A DNA stretch of 64,000 nucleotides. Origin: Pseudarthrobacter sp. NamB4. Its GTDB lineage: Bacteria > Actinomycetota > Actinomycetes > Actinomycetales > Micrococcaceae. Under the pieces are notes generated by a model. That model was not told where the DNA came from. It searched no databases and saw nothing but the letters and a program-made list of their open reading frames with translations. The position numbers were made by a program, and so were the translations under genes. Positions 1 to 9,565 of the stretch are shown piece after piece (positions within the stretch are counted from its first letter, which is position 1; every line of letters begins with the position of its first letter). Location of the stretch: NCBI RefSeq assembly GCF_005796185.1, contig NZ_VAHM01000014.1, positions 38,938 through 102,937 of the forward strand. Reading direction: 5' to 3'.

Positions 1-656
1 ATCCGGCGCAGCCGGCGCATCAGATTTGCCACGTGTGAGCCAAACACGCCCCGGTAGCTGTGGGCCTCGTCAATGATCACGTAGCGCAGACGGCGGAAGA
101 ACCCGGCCCACCAGGCATGGTTGGGAAGGATCCCGAAGTGCAGCATGTCCGGGTTGGCCAGGATGAAGTTGGCGTGGTCCCTGATCCAGCGGCGGGAGGC
201 CGGGTCCGTGTCGCCGTCGTAGGTTTCGGCCCGAACCGTGGGCAGCCTGAGGGCCCGGATGGCATTGAGCTGGTCAGCGGCGAGCGCCTTGGTAGGGGAC
301 AGGTAGAGCGTCACCGCCCCGTCGTCGTGGATCTTTCCAGGATCCGCCAGGACGCGCAGTTCGGAACGGTGCACGGCATCGATGGCCGGCAACTGGTACG
401 CGAGCGACTTTCCGGAGGCAGTTCCTGTCGCCACCACCACGTGCTCGCCGCCGTGGGCGATGCCGGCGGCCTCCACCTGGTGCCGGTAGGGCTCCCGGAT
501 GCCCAGTGACCCGTACGCCTCAACCAGGTCCGGATGCACCCACTCCGGCCACGGCTCATGCTCGGCTTGACGGGCTGGGATAGTGCGGACATGACGGAGC
601 TGCTCCGGTTCCGGGCCTCGGCCCAGCATGGGAATCAGGGAGTCATGGGGGTTCAC
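1..656 (-). CDS. DEAD/DEAH-box helicase, N-terminal part (runs off the window start)
   Basis: Superfamily 2 ATP-dependent helicase. Reading the minus strand from a GTG at 656 gives an open frame to the window edge: Walker A variant ATGTASGKS near residues 75-83, a PTKALAADQ segment (motif Ia), and the Walker B box VIIDEAH near residues 191-197, followed by [19 protein letters not shown]. This arrangement matches the YprA-type helicases that carry a C-terminal DUF1998 domain, but that domain would lie outside the window. An in-frame TGA lies a few codons before the GTG, so the true start is GTG 656 or an internal ATG. It stands divergent from nothing recognisable; the GNAT gene follows on the same strand. 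The DNA or RNA substrate cannot be told from this fragment. Confidence 0.85.
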   Translation of the reverse strand, partial: MNPHDSLIPMLGRGPEPEQLRHVRTIPARQAEHEPWPEWVHPDLVEAYGSLGIREPYRHQVEAAGIAHGGEHVVVATGTASGKSLAYQLPAIDAVHRSELRVLADPGKIHDDGAVTLYLSPTKALAADQLNAIRALRLPTVRAETYDGDTDPASRRWIRDHANFILANPDMLHFGILPNHAWWAGFFRRLRYVIIDEAHSYRGVFGSHVANLMRRLRR

Positions 657-734
657 CCCAACATTGTTTCACCCGGCGCGCGCGGCTCAGCCCCGGTTCG
701 CCCTGGGGGTAACAGCCGCAGAAAACAGCAGGGT

Positions 735-1427
735 TCAGCTCAGGGAAAGGTCGGAACCGTCCTGCGACGCGGAAAGCATCAGTACGCGGGAAACCGTGGT
801 CCAGCCGAGGTGCGAATACAGCTTCTGGCCATCCACAGAGGCCAGCAGGAGCCCCTCCTGAACGTCGTGCTCGAAGGCTTTCGCTGCCAGTGCCCGCATG
901 ATGAAGCTGCCAAGGCCGCGCCGCTGGAAACCCGGTTCGGTGATGATCTTGTCGAACACCGCAGTGTCACCCACCACGAACACCCGCCCGCTGGCAGCAA
1001 CAGAGTCGCCGGAACGGACCTCGGCATAATGGACGCCGTTCTCTTCCCACGTTGACACGCTCAGGTCGTCGTCGGAAAGCCAGGGATCCTCGGCATCCTG
1101 GGTCTCCATGTCCACGATCATCATCGTCTGGGAATCAGACGTGACATTGAGGCCGTACCTGCCAGCCATGGCGGAATAGCGGGCGATGTCATTGGTCAGG
1201 ATGGTGAGGACCCTCGGGGGAACTTCCGCCGTCTTCGCAGCCAGTGCGGCGAACTCGTCGTCCGTGGGTTCCGAAGCGAAGTATTCCCATTCGCCGCTGG
1301 TGTCGGCCCGGAGTGCGGCAGGGAACCGTCCCTCCTTCGCCGTGCTGTAGCCACGACAACCGGCCCAGCCTGCCACCCACACTTCGAGGAGGCCAGTGAT
1401 GTCTTCAACCATGGTTTCCGGACTCAT
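735..1427 (-). CDS. GNAT-family N-acetyltransferase
   Basis: 230-residue protein with a C-terminal GNAT fold. The acetyl-CoA pyrophosphate loop reads QRRGLGS (about residues 170-176), preceded by the beta4 strand VFVVGDTAVFDKIITEPG and followed by the typical helix SFIMRALAAKAFEHD and the strand LLLASVDGQKLYSHLGW. The N-terminal 110 residues are less conserved and may form a substrate-binding or degenerate GNAT half. The acceptor substrate is not predictable. It starts with ATG at 1427 and faces away from trhO, leaving about 115 bp for both promoters. Confidence 0.85.
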   Translation of the reverse strand: MSPETMVEDITGLLEVWVAGWAGCRGYSTAKEGRFPAALRADTSGEWEYFASEPTDDEFAALAAKTAEVPPRVLTILTNDIARYSAMAGRYGLNVTSDSQTMMIVDMETQDAEDPWLSDDDLSVSTWEENGVHYAEVRSGDSVAASGRVFVVGDTAVFDKIITEPGFQRRGLGSFIMRALAAKAFEHDVQEGLLLASVDGQKLYSHLGWTTVSRVLMLSASQDGSDLSLS

Positions 1428-1543
1428 GGATGAACACTATTCCAGCCCGATCACCAGCAACAGGGGGCGGCGGAGAGCTTATGCAATTGTGATGCAACCT
1501 GAGCCGGGCTGCCGGGGAGTGCCGGGCCGGTACCCTTAAATAC

Positions 1544-2437
1544 GTGGCTTTGAACAAAATTGTGCTTTTTTATGGCTTTACGCCCCTTACGGACCCGGAG
1601 GCTGTTCGGCTGTGGCAGCGTGCGCTGTGCGAGAAGCTCGGGCTGCGGGGACGCATCCTGATCTCCAAGGACGGCGTCAACGCCACCGTGGGTGGTGAGA
1701 TCGGCGCGGTGAAGCAGTATGTGAAGACCACCCGCGAGTACAAGGGCTTCCGCGGCATTGACGTTAAGTGGTCCGACGGAGGCGCGGAGGATTTCCCGCG
1801 ACTCAGCGTCAAGGTACGGGACGAGATCGTCTCCTTTGGCGCGCCGGGTGAGCTCAAGGTGGACGCCAACGGCGTGGTTGGCGGCGGCACGCACCTCAAG
1901 CCGGAGGAACTGCACGAACTCGTGGACGCCAAAAAGCAGTCCGGTGAGGAAGTGGTGTTCTTCGACGGCCGCAACGCCTTCGAAGCCCAGATCGGCAGGT
2001 TCAGGGACGCGATCGTCCCGGACGTCGCCACCACGCATGACTTCATCAAGGAGCTGGACTCCGGCAAGTATGACGACCTCAAGGACAAACCGGTGGTCAC
2101 CTACTGCACCGGCGGAATCCGTTGTGAGGTGCTGTCCAGCCTCATGGTGAACCGGGGCTTCAAAGAGGTGTACCAGCTGGACGGCGGCATCGTCCGCTAC
2201 GGCGATGCCTTCAGGGACCAGGGACTGTGGGAGGGGTCGCTGTACGTGTTCGACAAGCGGATGCACCTCGAATTCAGCGACGAGGCCAAGACCATCGGCC
2301 AGTGCGCCCGCTGCTCGGCCCCCACCAGCAAGTTCGAGAACTGCTCCAACCCCAGCTGCCGTAACCTCACCCTGTACTGCGCCGGATGCGCATCCAGCCC
2401 GGAAACCCTGCGCTGCCCCGAGGGCTGCGCAGCCTGA
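1544..2437 (+). CDS. trhO: tRNA uridine(34) hydroxylase, rhodanese-type
   Basis: 297-residue member of the YceA/TrhO family, which installs 5-hydroxyuridine at wobble position 34 of tRNAs in an oxygen-dependent way. The N-terminal acylphosphatase-like part contains [16 protein letters not shown]; the rhodanese domain follows at about residues 115-225 with the active-site loop CTGGIRC (nucleophile Cys188). The C-terminus carries the family's Cys-rich cluster (CARC, CSNPSC, CAGC, CPEGC), likely metal binding. Length and architecture match the family. The start is GTG 1544; there is no in-frame ATG near it. It converges on the lipoprotein gene with only 11 bp between stops. Confidence 0.93.
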   Translation: MALNKIVLFYGFTPLTDPEAVRLWQRALCEKLGLRGRILISKDGVNATVGGEIGAVKQYVKTTREYKGFRGIDVKWSDGGAEDFPRLSVKVRDEIVSFGAPGELKVDANGVVGGGTHLKPEELHELVDAKKQSGEEVVFFDGRNAFEAQIGRFRDAIVPDVATTHDFIKELDSGKYDDLKDKPVVTYCTGGIRCEVLSSLMVNRGFKEVYQLDGGIVRYGDAFRDQGLWEGSLYVFDKRMHLEFSDEAKTIGQCARCSAPTSKFENCSNPSCRNLTLYCAGCASSPETLRCPEGCAA

Positions 2438-2448
2438 CAGTAGGGCTC

Positions 2449-3048
2449 CTAGAGACGCCGCAGCCGGTAGGCGTAGTTTGCGCCGGTCCTGGCCTCCACC
2501 CTGATGCTGAGGGCAGTCTTTGCCGAAAGATAGATGACGTTTTCGCGGTTGACCCCGCAGCGGAGGCCCAGGTCCACCAGCGTGAGCGACTCACTGCGGA
2601 CGGTGAACGTCACCCGGCGCTGGCTGCGGCAGGCCAGGGCAAGGGCGTAGGTGCCCGTCCCCAACTCAGGGGTGGTTTCGGTCCGTACCTCCCCCGCGGC
2701 CACCAGGCCTGCACCGGCATGGATCGCCGGCTCGGCCGTGTCCGGCAGCGTCCGGGCAACCCAGGAGGCAAGGTCAGCCTCACTGACGGGATCGTTCTGC
2801 AGCGGGTCACGGGTGAACACCGGCCCGGGGATGCGCGTTGCTTCAGCCTCGACGGGCCCCGGCTGGTTCCGGCCGTCGTCGTACGTATATTCGCAGCCGC
2901 CCAGCAGCAGGGCTCCGGCGAGGGCAGCAATGACGGCGGCGGGCCCCGGCTTCCGTGCCGCCGGCGCGGGGGAAGTCCGCACCGGGGGTATCTGCGCGGG
3001 AGCTGCCCGCACAATATGGGGTGCGGAGGCTTTCCGCCCACTGGGCAT
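2449..3048 (-). CDS. Putative lipoprotein of unknown function
   Basis: 199 residues. A basic, Pro/Ala-rich leader is followed by a hydrophobic stretch and the lipobox LLGGC (Cys52), so the protein is probably lipid-anchored on the outer face of the membrane. The exposed part has two further cysteines (ACRSQ and LRCGVN), which could form a disulphide, and no recognisable enzyme motif. The 51-residue leader is long for a signal peptide; a GTG at 3012 would give a more usual length of 39 residues and may be the real start. I do not recognise a family. Confidence 0.7.
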   Translation of the reverse strand: MPSGRKASAPHIVRAAPAQIPPVRTSPAPAARKPGPAAVIAALAGALLLGGCEYTYDDGRNQPGPVEAEATRIPGPVFTRDPLQNDPVSEADLASWVARTLPDTAEPAIHAGAGLVAAGEVRTETTPELGTGTYALALACRSQRRVTFTVRSESLTLVDLGLRCGVNRENVIYLSAKTALSIRVEARTGANYAYRLRRL

Positions 3049-3208
3049 AGTCAGACTTTATGCCCGCCGCAGCCGGCGGGCCAGAGCAGCAAGTACCCTA
3101 TTCTTCAGGTGCCGGCCGGTAGGCGCAGACCAGGGGGCTTCCACGCTGGACGTGCTGATTTCGGGACTGAAGGCAGGGCCGGGCCTTCCACCGGACTAAA
3201 CTTGAGCG

Positions 3209-4858
3209 GTGCCTAAATCCCCCTTCGAGTTCACCGCCGGCAACACCCCGGATGCACCCCGCAGCGATCTTCCCCAACTGCTGACGGCATTGGCCGCGGA
3301 CCTGCGCCGACTGGATTACACCCTCGACGGCGTCGCCCGGCTCCTCGGCCCTTCGGCCTCCGCTGCCCTGAACCGGGACCAGATTATTCCTGCCCTGCTG
3401 GAAACTGAGCGGGCGGTGCGGCGGGACGAAGGGAACGCGGCGCTCGCCGCCGTCGTACGCCTGTGGCTTCTCGCCGAACCGCAGGCTGGGGAAACACTCG
3501 ACGCCGCCCTCCCGGGTATCGGTACCGTGGGCCTGCTGACTCTGGGGCTGGTGCAGCCCGTGCCCGGTTCCGGCCTGCTGCGCGCCAAGGCGGACCTGCG
3601 GCCCTACGGGTGGGATGCGAACGACGACGGCACCGGCGGGGCGGAACTGTGGGTTGCCAGCGACCTCGCAGCGCACCAGCAGGAAGGGGTGCTCCGGCAC
3701 GACCACGTGCTGGGCATCGGGCAGGCGTCCACCACCCTGGTCCAAACCACCATCCGCCGCCATACCGAACGCGCGCTGGACCTGGGCACCGGATGCGGAA
3801 TCCAGACCTTCCACCTGCTGCACCACTGCCAGCACGTTACGGCCACGGATATTTCCGAACGCGCCCTGGCCTTCACCCGCTTCAACATCCTGCTCAATGC
3901 CGGGGCGCTGTCGGTTGATCCTGCTCGCCTCGAGGACCGGGTAAGCCTGCGCCTCGGATCGCTCCTGGACCCCGTGGCGGGCGAGGAGTTCGGCCTGGTA
4001 GTGTCCAACCCGCCGTTTGTGATCACGCCGCGGACTGTCGGCGAGGACGCGTCGGAGCAGTTTACCTACCGCGACGGCGGGCTTCCGGGCGATAACATCG
4101 TCGCCTCCCTGGTCGCCGCCCTGCCTGATGTCCTGGCCCCCGGGGGCACCGCGCAGATGCTGGGCAACTGGGAGGTGGTTGCGGGCAGCGCATGGCAGGA
4201 GCGGCCGCAGGCGTGGGTCCGCGCGGGCATTGATGCCTGGTTCATCCAGCGTGAGCAGGTGGGGCCGGAGCAGTACGCGGAAACCTGGCTGCAGGACGCC
4301 TCTGAGGGCCGGGACCGGCAGCACTACCGGGAGGCTTACGCTGCCTACCTGGCGGACTTCGAATCCAGGAACGTGGACGGCATCGGCTTCGGGATGGTCT
4401 GGCTGCGGCGCCCGCTGGCTCCGGAGCTGCATATTGTCAGCCGGTTTGAGGAGATCACCTATCCCATCGAGCACCCGATCGGTCCCCACCTGGGCGCCGC
4501 CGTCGAACGCATGGACTGGCTGGCCGCGCACAGCCTTGAGGATGCGCACTTGCTGGTGGCGGACGACGTCACCGAGGAGCGTCACCAGCGGCCGGGCGCC
4601 GAGCACCCGGGCGTGATCCTGCTGCGCCAGGGCGCCGGGCTGCGCCGGACCAACCTGCTCAGCACCGAGCTGGCAGGGTTCGTCTCAGCCTGTGACGGCG
4701 ACCTGACGGCCGGGCAGATTGCCGGGGCCTTGGAGGCGCTGCTCGGGGGCGGGATGGCGGGGGAGGAAGGGTTCGACGCCGGCCCGTTCCGGAGCGGACT
4801 GCTCGCCGAAGTGGCCAATTTGATGCGTGACGGTTTCCTGGTCCCCGCCGCGGAGTGA
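3209..4858 (+). CDS. Class I SAM-dependent methyltransferase (PrmC/HemK-like NPPF motif)
   Basis: 549-residue protein. After an alpha-helical N-terminal region (residues 1-170) comes a Rossmann methyltransferase domain with SAM motif I ALDLGTGCGIQT (about 190-201), the acidic loop HVTATDISERALAF, and VVSNPPFVI (about 266-274). The NPPF/Y box is typical of enzymes that methylate an amide or exocyclic nitrogen, for example glutamine of release factors or a base in RNA/DNA. The C-terminal 200 residues have no motif I recognise. Actinobacterial proteins of this length and layout are usually annotated only as methyltransferases. Start GTG 3209; the gene points toward topA, 124 bp ahead. Confidence 0.85.
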   Translation: MPKSPFEFTAGNTPDAPRSDLPQLLTALAADLRRLDYTLDGVARLLGPSASAALNRDQIIPALLETERAVRRDEGNAALAAVVRLWLLAEPQAGETLDAALPGIGTVGLLTLGLVQPVPGSGLLRAKADLRPYGWDANDDGTGGAELWVASDLAAHQQEGVLRHDHVLGIGQASTTLVQTTIRRHTERALDLGTGCGIQTFHLLHHCQHVTATDISERALAFTRFNILLNAGALSVDPARLEDRVSLRLGSLLDPVAGEEFGLVVSNPPFVITPRTVGEDASEQFTYRDGGLPGDNIVASLVAALPDVLAPGGTAQMLGNWEVVAGSAWQERPQAWVRAGIDAWFIQREQVGPEQYAETWLQDASEGRDRQHYREAYAAYLADFESRNVDGIGFGMVWLRRPLAPELHIVSRFEEITYPIEHPIGPHLGAAVERMDWLAAHSLEDAHLLVADDVTEERHQRPGAEHPGVILLRQGAGLRRTNLLSTELAGFVSACDGDLTAGQIAGALEALLGGGMAGEEGFDAGPFRSGLLAEVANLMRDGFLVPAAE

Positions 4859-4982
4859 CGCGCGCGGGGCCTGCGGAACAACCCCCTTCTTTTCCACATG
4901 GATGCGCACAATTCAGCAAAATATGGTGAACTAGGCCAGTATGGGCGCATCTGCCCGAGCAACCTTTTTCTGTAGGAGCACC

Positions 4983-7709
4983 GTGCCAAGCAAGGCCAAA
5001 ACCGGCAAGAAACTCGTGATTGTGGAGTCTCCGGCCAAGAGCAAGACCATCGCCAAGTACCTGGGCGAGGGCTTCATCGTTGAGGCCTCCATCGGTCACA
5101 TCCGCGACCTTCCCCAGCCCTCCGAGCTCCCCGCTGAGCTGAAGAAAACGTCGGTGGGCAAGTTCGCCGTCGACATCGAGCACGACTTTAAGCCCTACTA
5201 TGTCGTCTCGCCGGACAAGAAGAAAAAGGTCACCGAGCTCAAGGCTGCGCTCAAGGACGCCGACGAACTCTATCTCGCAACCGATGGGGACCGCGAGGGC
5301 GAAGCCATCGCGTGGCACCTGCTGGAAGTGCTCAAGCCCAAGGTCCCCGTGTACCGGATGACCTTCGGCGAAATCACCAAGGAAGCCATCCAGCGCGCCA
5401 TGGGCAACCTGCGCGATGTGGACTCCGCCTTGGTGGATGCGCAGGAAACCCGCCGCATCCTGGACCGCCTGTACGGGTACGAAATCTCGCCGGTGCTGTG
5501 GCGCAAGGTGGCGCGCGGACTGTCCGCCGGCCGCGTGCAGTCAGTGGTCACCCGCATGGTGGTGGACCGCGAACGGGAGCGCATGGCCTTCAAGGCCGCC
5601 TCCTACTGGGACCTCACCGGCCAGTTCGGTGCAGACGCCGGCTCCTTCAAGGCGAAGCTCGCCGCAGTGGACGGTGCCAAGGTTGCCAGCGGCCGGGACT
5701 TCAACGACGACGGCGTCCTGACCGCGAAGAACGTCGCCCACCTGAACGAGGAACTGGCAACGTCCCTGGCCGCCGGGCTGCAGGGCGCCGAGTTCGGTGT
5801 CCGGTCCGTCGACACCAAGCCGTACACCCGCCGCCCCGCTGCCCCCTTCACCACGTCCACCCTGCAGCAGGAGGCGGGCCGCAAGCTCCGCTTCTCCTCC
5901 AAGAGCACCATGCAGATCGCCCAACGGCTGTATGAAAACGGCTACATCACCTATATGCGAACCGACTCGTCAGCCTTGAGCGACGAAGCCATCACGGCCG
6001 CCCGCCGCCAGGCTTCGGAGCTCTACGGGCCCGAGTACATTCCAGGGTCCCCGCGGGTCTACTCGAACAAGGCGGCGAACGCGCAGGAAGCGCACGAGGC
6101 CATCCGCCCCGCCGGTGACTCCTTCCGGACGCCCGCCCAGGTGGCCAAGCAGCTCTCAGGGGACGAATTCCGGCTCTACGAACTCATCTGGAAGCGCACC
6201 GTTGCCTCCCAGATGGCCGACGCCAAGGGTTCGACGGCGACCATCCGCCTGGGTGCCGTCGCGGCGGACGGGCGCGACGCCGAGTTCTCCGCCTCCGGCA
6301 CCGTGATCACCTTCCCCGGATTCCTGGCCGCCTATGAGGAAGGCAAAGACGAAACCCGCGGCGATGAGGACTCCGATGAGGGCCGCCGGCTGCCCAACGT
6401 AGCCAGGGGCGACGCGCTTAAGGCCTCCGACATTGTGGCTGTCGGTCACGAGACTTCGCCGCCGCCGCGCTACACGGAAGCGTCGCTGACGGCCGAGCTG
6501 GAAAAGCGGGGCATCGGACGCCCGTCCACCTACGCCTCCACCATCTCCACCATCCAGGACCGCGGCTACGTCCGGAAGCAGGGCTCGGCGCTGGTTCCCA
6601 GCTGGATCGCCTTCTCCGTGATCCGGCTGCTGGAGCAGCACTTCAGCGATTACGTGGACTACGAGTTCACCGCGGATATGGAAGGTGACCTGGATAAGAT
6701 CGCCAACGGCCAGGCCGTGGGGGCGTCCTGGCTCCGGCACTTCTACTTCGGCGAGGACTCCGACCCGGGGCTGCTGAGCATCGTCAACAACCTCGGCGAA
6801 ATCGACGCACGCGAAATCAATTCCATCCCCATCACGGACGAGATCACGCTGCGCGTGGGCAAGTTTGGCCCGTACCTGGAAAGCTCCGCGGCCACCGTCG
6901 ACGCTAAGACCGGGGAGGTCGTGGAGTCGGCGCGGGCCAATGTGCCGGAGGACCTCGCTCCTGATGAGCTGACTGCCGAGAAGGCCGTTGAGCTGATGGA
7001 GACCGCCGCTCCCGAGGAACGCGTGTTGGGAACCGATCCCCACACGGGGCACACCATCGTTGCCAAGAACGGCCGCTACGGCGCCTACGTCACCGAGATC
7101 ATCCCGGAGATGACCGATGAACAGGTCGCCGCCCAGCCTGTGGAGTACTACAAGAACGGCAAGCCCAAGCCGCCCAAGAAGCCCGTCAAGGCCAAGCCGC
7201 GTACCGGCTCGCTGTTCAAGTCCATGACGGTCGAGTCCGTCACCCTGGACGAGGCGCTGCAGCTTATGAGCCTGCCGCGGGTACTGGGCGAGGACGCCGA
7301 GGGTAACCTCATCACTGTGCAGAATGGCCGGTTTGGTCCCTACCTCAAGAAGGGAACCGACTCCCGGTCCATCGGCTCGGAGGAGGAAATCTTCACCATT
7401 ACGCTGGAGCAGGCCCTGGAGATCTACTCCCAGCCCAAGCAGCGCGGCGCCCGTGCAGCCGTCCCCCCGCTGGCCGAGTTCGGCCCGGACCCGGTATCAG
7501 AGAAGAACATCGTGGTGAAGGAGGGCCGCTTCGGCCCCTACATCACCGACGGGATCACCAACATCACCGTCCCCCGTGCCACCTCGCTGGAGGAGCTCAC
7601 GCGGGAACAGGCCGTGGAACTCCTGGCCGAGAAGCGAGCCAAGGGCCCGGTCAAGCGCACCGCCACCCGCAAGGCTCCGGCCAAGAAGAAGGCAACCGCC
7701 AAGAAGTAG
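4983..7709 (+). CDS. topA: DNA topoisomerase I (type IA)
   Basis: Relaxes negative supercoils by transient cleavage of one strand. The N-terminal Toprim domain starts LVIVESPAKSKTIAKYLG, with the acidic pair in LATDGDREGEA; the catalytic tyrosine is in GYITYMRTDSS (Tyr324). Repeated C-terminal modules containing GRFGPYL / GRYGAYV / GRFGPYI are the topoisomerase I C-terminal repeats, here without zinc fingers, as in other Actinobacteria. A Lys/Ala-rich tail (from about residue 885) should help processive DNA binding. I chose GTG 4983, preceded by AGGAG, over an upstream in-frame ATG at 4941: MPSKAKTGKKLVIVES fits the family. 908 residues. Confidence 0.97.
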   Translation: MPSKAKTGKKLVIVESPAKSKTIAKYLGEGFIVEASIGHIRDLPQPSELPAELKKTSVGKFAVDIEHDFKPYYVVSPDKKKKVTELKAALKDADELYLATDGDREGEAIAWHLLEVLKPKVPVYRMTFGEITKEAIQRAMGNLRDVDSALVDAQETRRILDRLYGYEISPVLWRKVARGLSAGRVQSVVTRMVVDRERERMAFKAASYWDLTGQFGADAGSFKAKLAAVDGAKVASGRDFNDDGVLTAKNVAHLNEELATSLAAGLQGAEFGVRSVDTKPYTRRPAAPFTTSTLQQEAGRKLRFSSKSTMQIAQRLYENGYITYMRTDSSALSDEAITAARRQASELYGPEYIPGSPRVYSNKAANAQEAHEAIRPAGDSFRTPAQVAKQLSGDEFRLYELIWKRTVASQMADAKGSTATIRLGAVAADGRDAEFSASGTVITFPGFLAAYEEGKDETRGDEDSDEGRRLPNVARGDALKASDIVAVGHETSPPPRYTEASLTAELEKRGIGRPSTYASTISTIQDRGYVRKQGSALVPSWIAFSVIRLLEQHFSDYVDYEFTADMEGDLDKIANGQAVGASWLRHFYFGEDSDPGLLSIVNNLGEIDAREINSIPITDEITLRVGKFGPYLESSAATVDAKTGEVVESARANVPEDLAPDELTAEKAVELMETAAPEERVLGTDPHTGHTIVAKNGRYGAYVTEIIPEMTDEQVAAQPVEYYKNGKPKPPKKPVKAKPRTGSLFKSMTVESVTLDEALQLMSLPRVLGEDAEGNLITVQNGRFGPYLKKGTDSRSIGSEEEIFTITLEQALEIYSQPKQRGARAAVPPLAEFGPDPVSEKNIVVKEGRFGPYITDGITNITVPRATSLEELTREQAVELLAEKRAKGPVKRTATRKAPAKKKATAKK

Positions 7710-7780
7710 GGGAGGGGAGGGCGCCCCGTGTTTGAGAGAATCCGTTTGCATGGGGCACCGGAACGTGATCGGCTAGGGGA

Positions 7781-8233
7781 ATGACTGAACAGCCCGGAAT
7801 CGCCGATCCCACTCCGCTCAACGACCTCGAGGAGAAGCTCGCCAAGGGTGGCCAGCCTGATGCGAGCCCGGTGGACGTCATTCTGTCCTTCCTGAACAGT
7901 GAGGTCTACATCGTCAGTTCGGACAGCATCGAGGGCGAGGACTCGCAGGTGGAACCCCTGGTCCTGGGCAATGCCGACGGCGACCCCGTCCTTGCCGTTT
8001 TCTCGCACCCCAGCCGGGTTGACCAGCAGTACCTAGACGCGGCGCCCAACATCCTCGGCACGCAGGGCGCAGCCATCATTGCCAACATTGGCGAGGAGCT
8101 GGGAATGGTGATTAATCCTGGTGCCGCCTACGGCTTCGAGATCAATCCCGAAGGCGTGGCGAACATCAGACGCGATTTCAAGCGGGCGGATGAGCTTCCG
8201 GACGCCGGCTCCCCGGACCAGCCCGGCAACTGA
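7781..8233 (+). CDS. SseB-like domain protein, function unknown
   Basis: 150-residue soluble protein. The core, roughly residues 10-130 (NDLEEKLAKGG, VYIVSSDSIEGED, PVLAVFSHPSRVDQ, GEELGMVINPG), resembles the SseB N-terminal domain (PF07179) found in many small actinobacterial proteins of unknown role. There is no catalytic signature or membrane segment. It is transcribed in the same direction as topA and ppx, 71 bp after topA and 63 bp before ppx, but no shared function is evident. Confidence 0.7.
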   Translation: MTEQPGIADPTPLNDLEEKLAKGGQPDASPVDVILSFLNSEVYIVSSDSIEGEDSQVEPLVLGNADGDPVLAVFSHPSRVDQQYLDAAPNILGTQGAAIIANIGEELGMVINPGAAYGFEINPEGVANIRRDFKRADELPDAGSPDQPGN

Positions 8234-8296
8234 CACAACTCCGCGCCGCCGGGTAGCAGTTGGAACCGCAGGGCGCTGCCGGGCAATAATGGCAGC

Positions 8297-9295
8297 ATGC
8301 GGCTAGGCGTCCTCGATATCGGGTCCAACACTGTCCATCTCCTCCTGGTGGATGCCCACCCCGGCGCTCGGCCGGTACCGTTCGCCTCGCACAAACGGCC
8401 GCTGTCCCTGGTCCAGTACCTGGAGCCGGACGGCAGCATCAGTGATGCGGGGCAGCACGAGCTGACCGAGTTCGTGCTGGAAGCGTGGGAGTTTGCCGCC
8501 AGGCACAAGGCGGAGGACCTGCTGGCCTTCTGTACGTCCGCCATCCGCGAGGCCACCAACGGCCCCGAGGTCCTGGCTCGGGTGAAGCACGAAACCACGG
8601 TCACGTTGCAGGAGCTCACCGGCAGCGAAGAAGCGTCCATGACCTTCTTCGCCGTCAGGCGCTGGTACGGCTGGGGTGCCGGGCCCATCCTGAACCTGGA
8701 CATCGGCGGCGGCTCCTTTGAAATGGCGTTCGGTCAGGACGAGCTTCCGGAGATGGCAACGTCCGTGCCGCTGGGCGCCAGCCGCCTCACACGGGACTGG
8801 CTCGCCGAGGACCCGCCCTCCGCCAGGAGCGTCAAGGAACTGCGCCGCTACATCCGCGCCACCCTCAAGCCAGCCGTCCGCGAATTCGACGGGCTGGGCC
8901 GTGCGAACCTGGTTGCTGGAACTTCAAAGACTTTCCGTTCCCTTGCCAGGATTGCAGGCGCTGCCCCCAGCGCGGCCGGCCCCTACGTCAAGCGGGAGCT
9001 GAACGCCCTTGACCTGGGGGTATGGGCGCAGCGCATTTCCGCGATGAAGGCCGAAGACCGGCTGCACCTTCCCGGCGTTTCCGAGGCCCGCGCCCACCAA
9101 CTGCTGGCCGGGGCGCTCGTGGCCGAGGCCGCACTGGAGCTTTTCAAGTTCAAGAAGCTGCGAATCTGCCCCTGGGCGCTGCGGGAGGGCCTGATCCTCC
9201 GGCGGATCGACCAACTGGTGTTCTCCGGCCCGCTGGAGCCTGCGCCCCACGTAGCGCCTGCTGAGGCCATCGACGTGGTCGACGCGACAGTCTGA
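8297..9295 (+). CDS. ppx: Ppx/GppA-family exopolyphosphatase
   Basis: Hydrolyses terminal phosphate from inorganic polyphosphate and/or pppGpp. The ASKHA-type ATPase fold is clear: phosphate-1 loop VLDIGSNTVHLLLVDAH (residues 4-20) and phosphate-2 loop LNLDIGGGSFEMAFG (about 133-147). The length, 332 residues, matches the short actinobacterial form (as in M. tuberculosis Rv0496), which lacks the C-terminal HD domain of the E. coli enzyme. Placement just before proC is also conserved with mycobacteria (ppx ... proC), supporting the call. Confidence 0.9.
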   Translation: MRLGVLDIGSNTVHLLLVDAHPGARPVPFASHKRPLSLVQYLEPDGSISDAGQHELTEFVLEAWEFAARHKAEDLLAFCTSAIREATNGPEVLARVKHETTVTLQELTGSEEASMTFFAVRRWYGWGAGPILNLDIGGGSFEMAFGQDELPEMATSVPLGASRLTRDWLAEDPPSARSVKELRRYIRATLKPAVREFDGLGRANLVAGTSKTFRSLARIAGAAPSAAGPYVKRELNALDLGVWAQRISAMKAEDRLHLPGVSEARAHQLLAGALVAEAALELFKFKKLRICPWALREGLILRRIDQLVFSGPLEPAPHVAPAEAIDVVDATV

Positions 9296-9321
9296 ATCCC
9301 TCGTCGCCTTCAAAAGCGGAA

Positions 9322-9376
9322 GCACCGGCGTCGGCGCCAGGAAAATGGGGGAAAACCTGGTGCCGACCGCCGGTGC
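9322..9376 (+). terminator. Long hairpin downstream of ppx
   Basis: Arms at 9322-9341 and 9356-9376 pair over about 20 bp with one bulge and one or two mismatches, around the A/G-rich loop at 9342-9355. There is no clear U-run behind it, so termination is inferred from position (27 bp after the ppx stop). Confidence 0.5.
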
Positions 9377-9450
9377 CCTGGCAGGAATCCCCATCCCTGC
9401 CGCATCACTCGCACCCTCAATGAGGTAGTTACTACGATAGGGGCCGAAGG

Positions 9451-9472
9451 TGAAAGGCACCTGCGCCTTTCA
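9451..9472 (+). promoter_or_regulatory. Small perfect hairpin in the proC leader
   Basis: TGAAAGGC / GCCTTTCA form a perfect 8-bp stem around a 6-nt loop (9459-9464). It lies just before the Shine-Dalgarno-like GGGAGC of a 26-codon ORF that ends on the proC start, so it could tune proC expression. Role inferred only. Confidence 0.35.
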
Positions 9473-9484
9473 TGGGAGCAACCT

Positions 9485-9565
9485 GTGAATGAATTTTTGG
9501 AAGTTCCCACTGTTTCGCCGTCCATTCGAGTCATGCATTTCTGCGCCGACAGGGCGGAACTGTAA
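9485..9565 (+). CDS. Possible 26-residue upstream ORF coupled to proC
   Basis: GTG 9485 follows GGGAGCAACCT and opens MNEFLEVPTVSPSIRVM...; its TAA (9563-9565) overlaps the first base of the proC ATG (TAATG), the classic arrangement for translational coupling. The peptide resembles nothing I know and is not proline-rich, so a simple proline attenuator is not supported. It may be chance. Confidence 0.3.
   Translation: MNEFLEVPTVSPSIRVMHFCADRAEL

Noticed and set aside
3098..4606. A 502-codon minus-strand frame opposite the methyltransferase gene
   Set aside because: Antisense shadow of a gene with clear methyltransferase motifs; composition is Gly/Arg/Val-rich without any fold signature.
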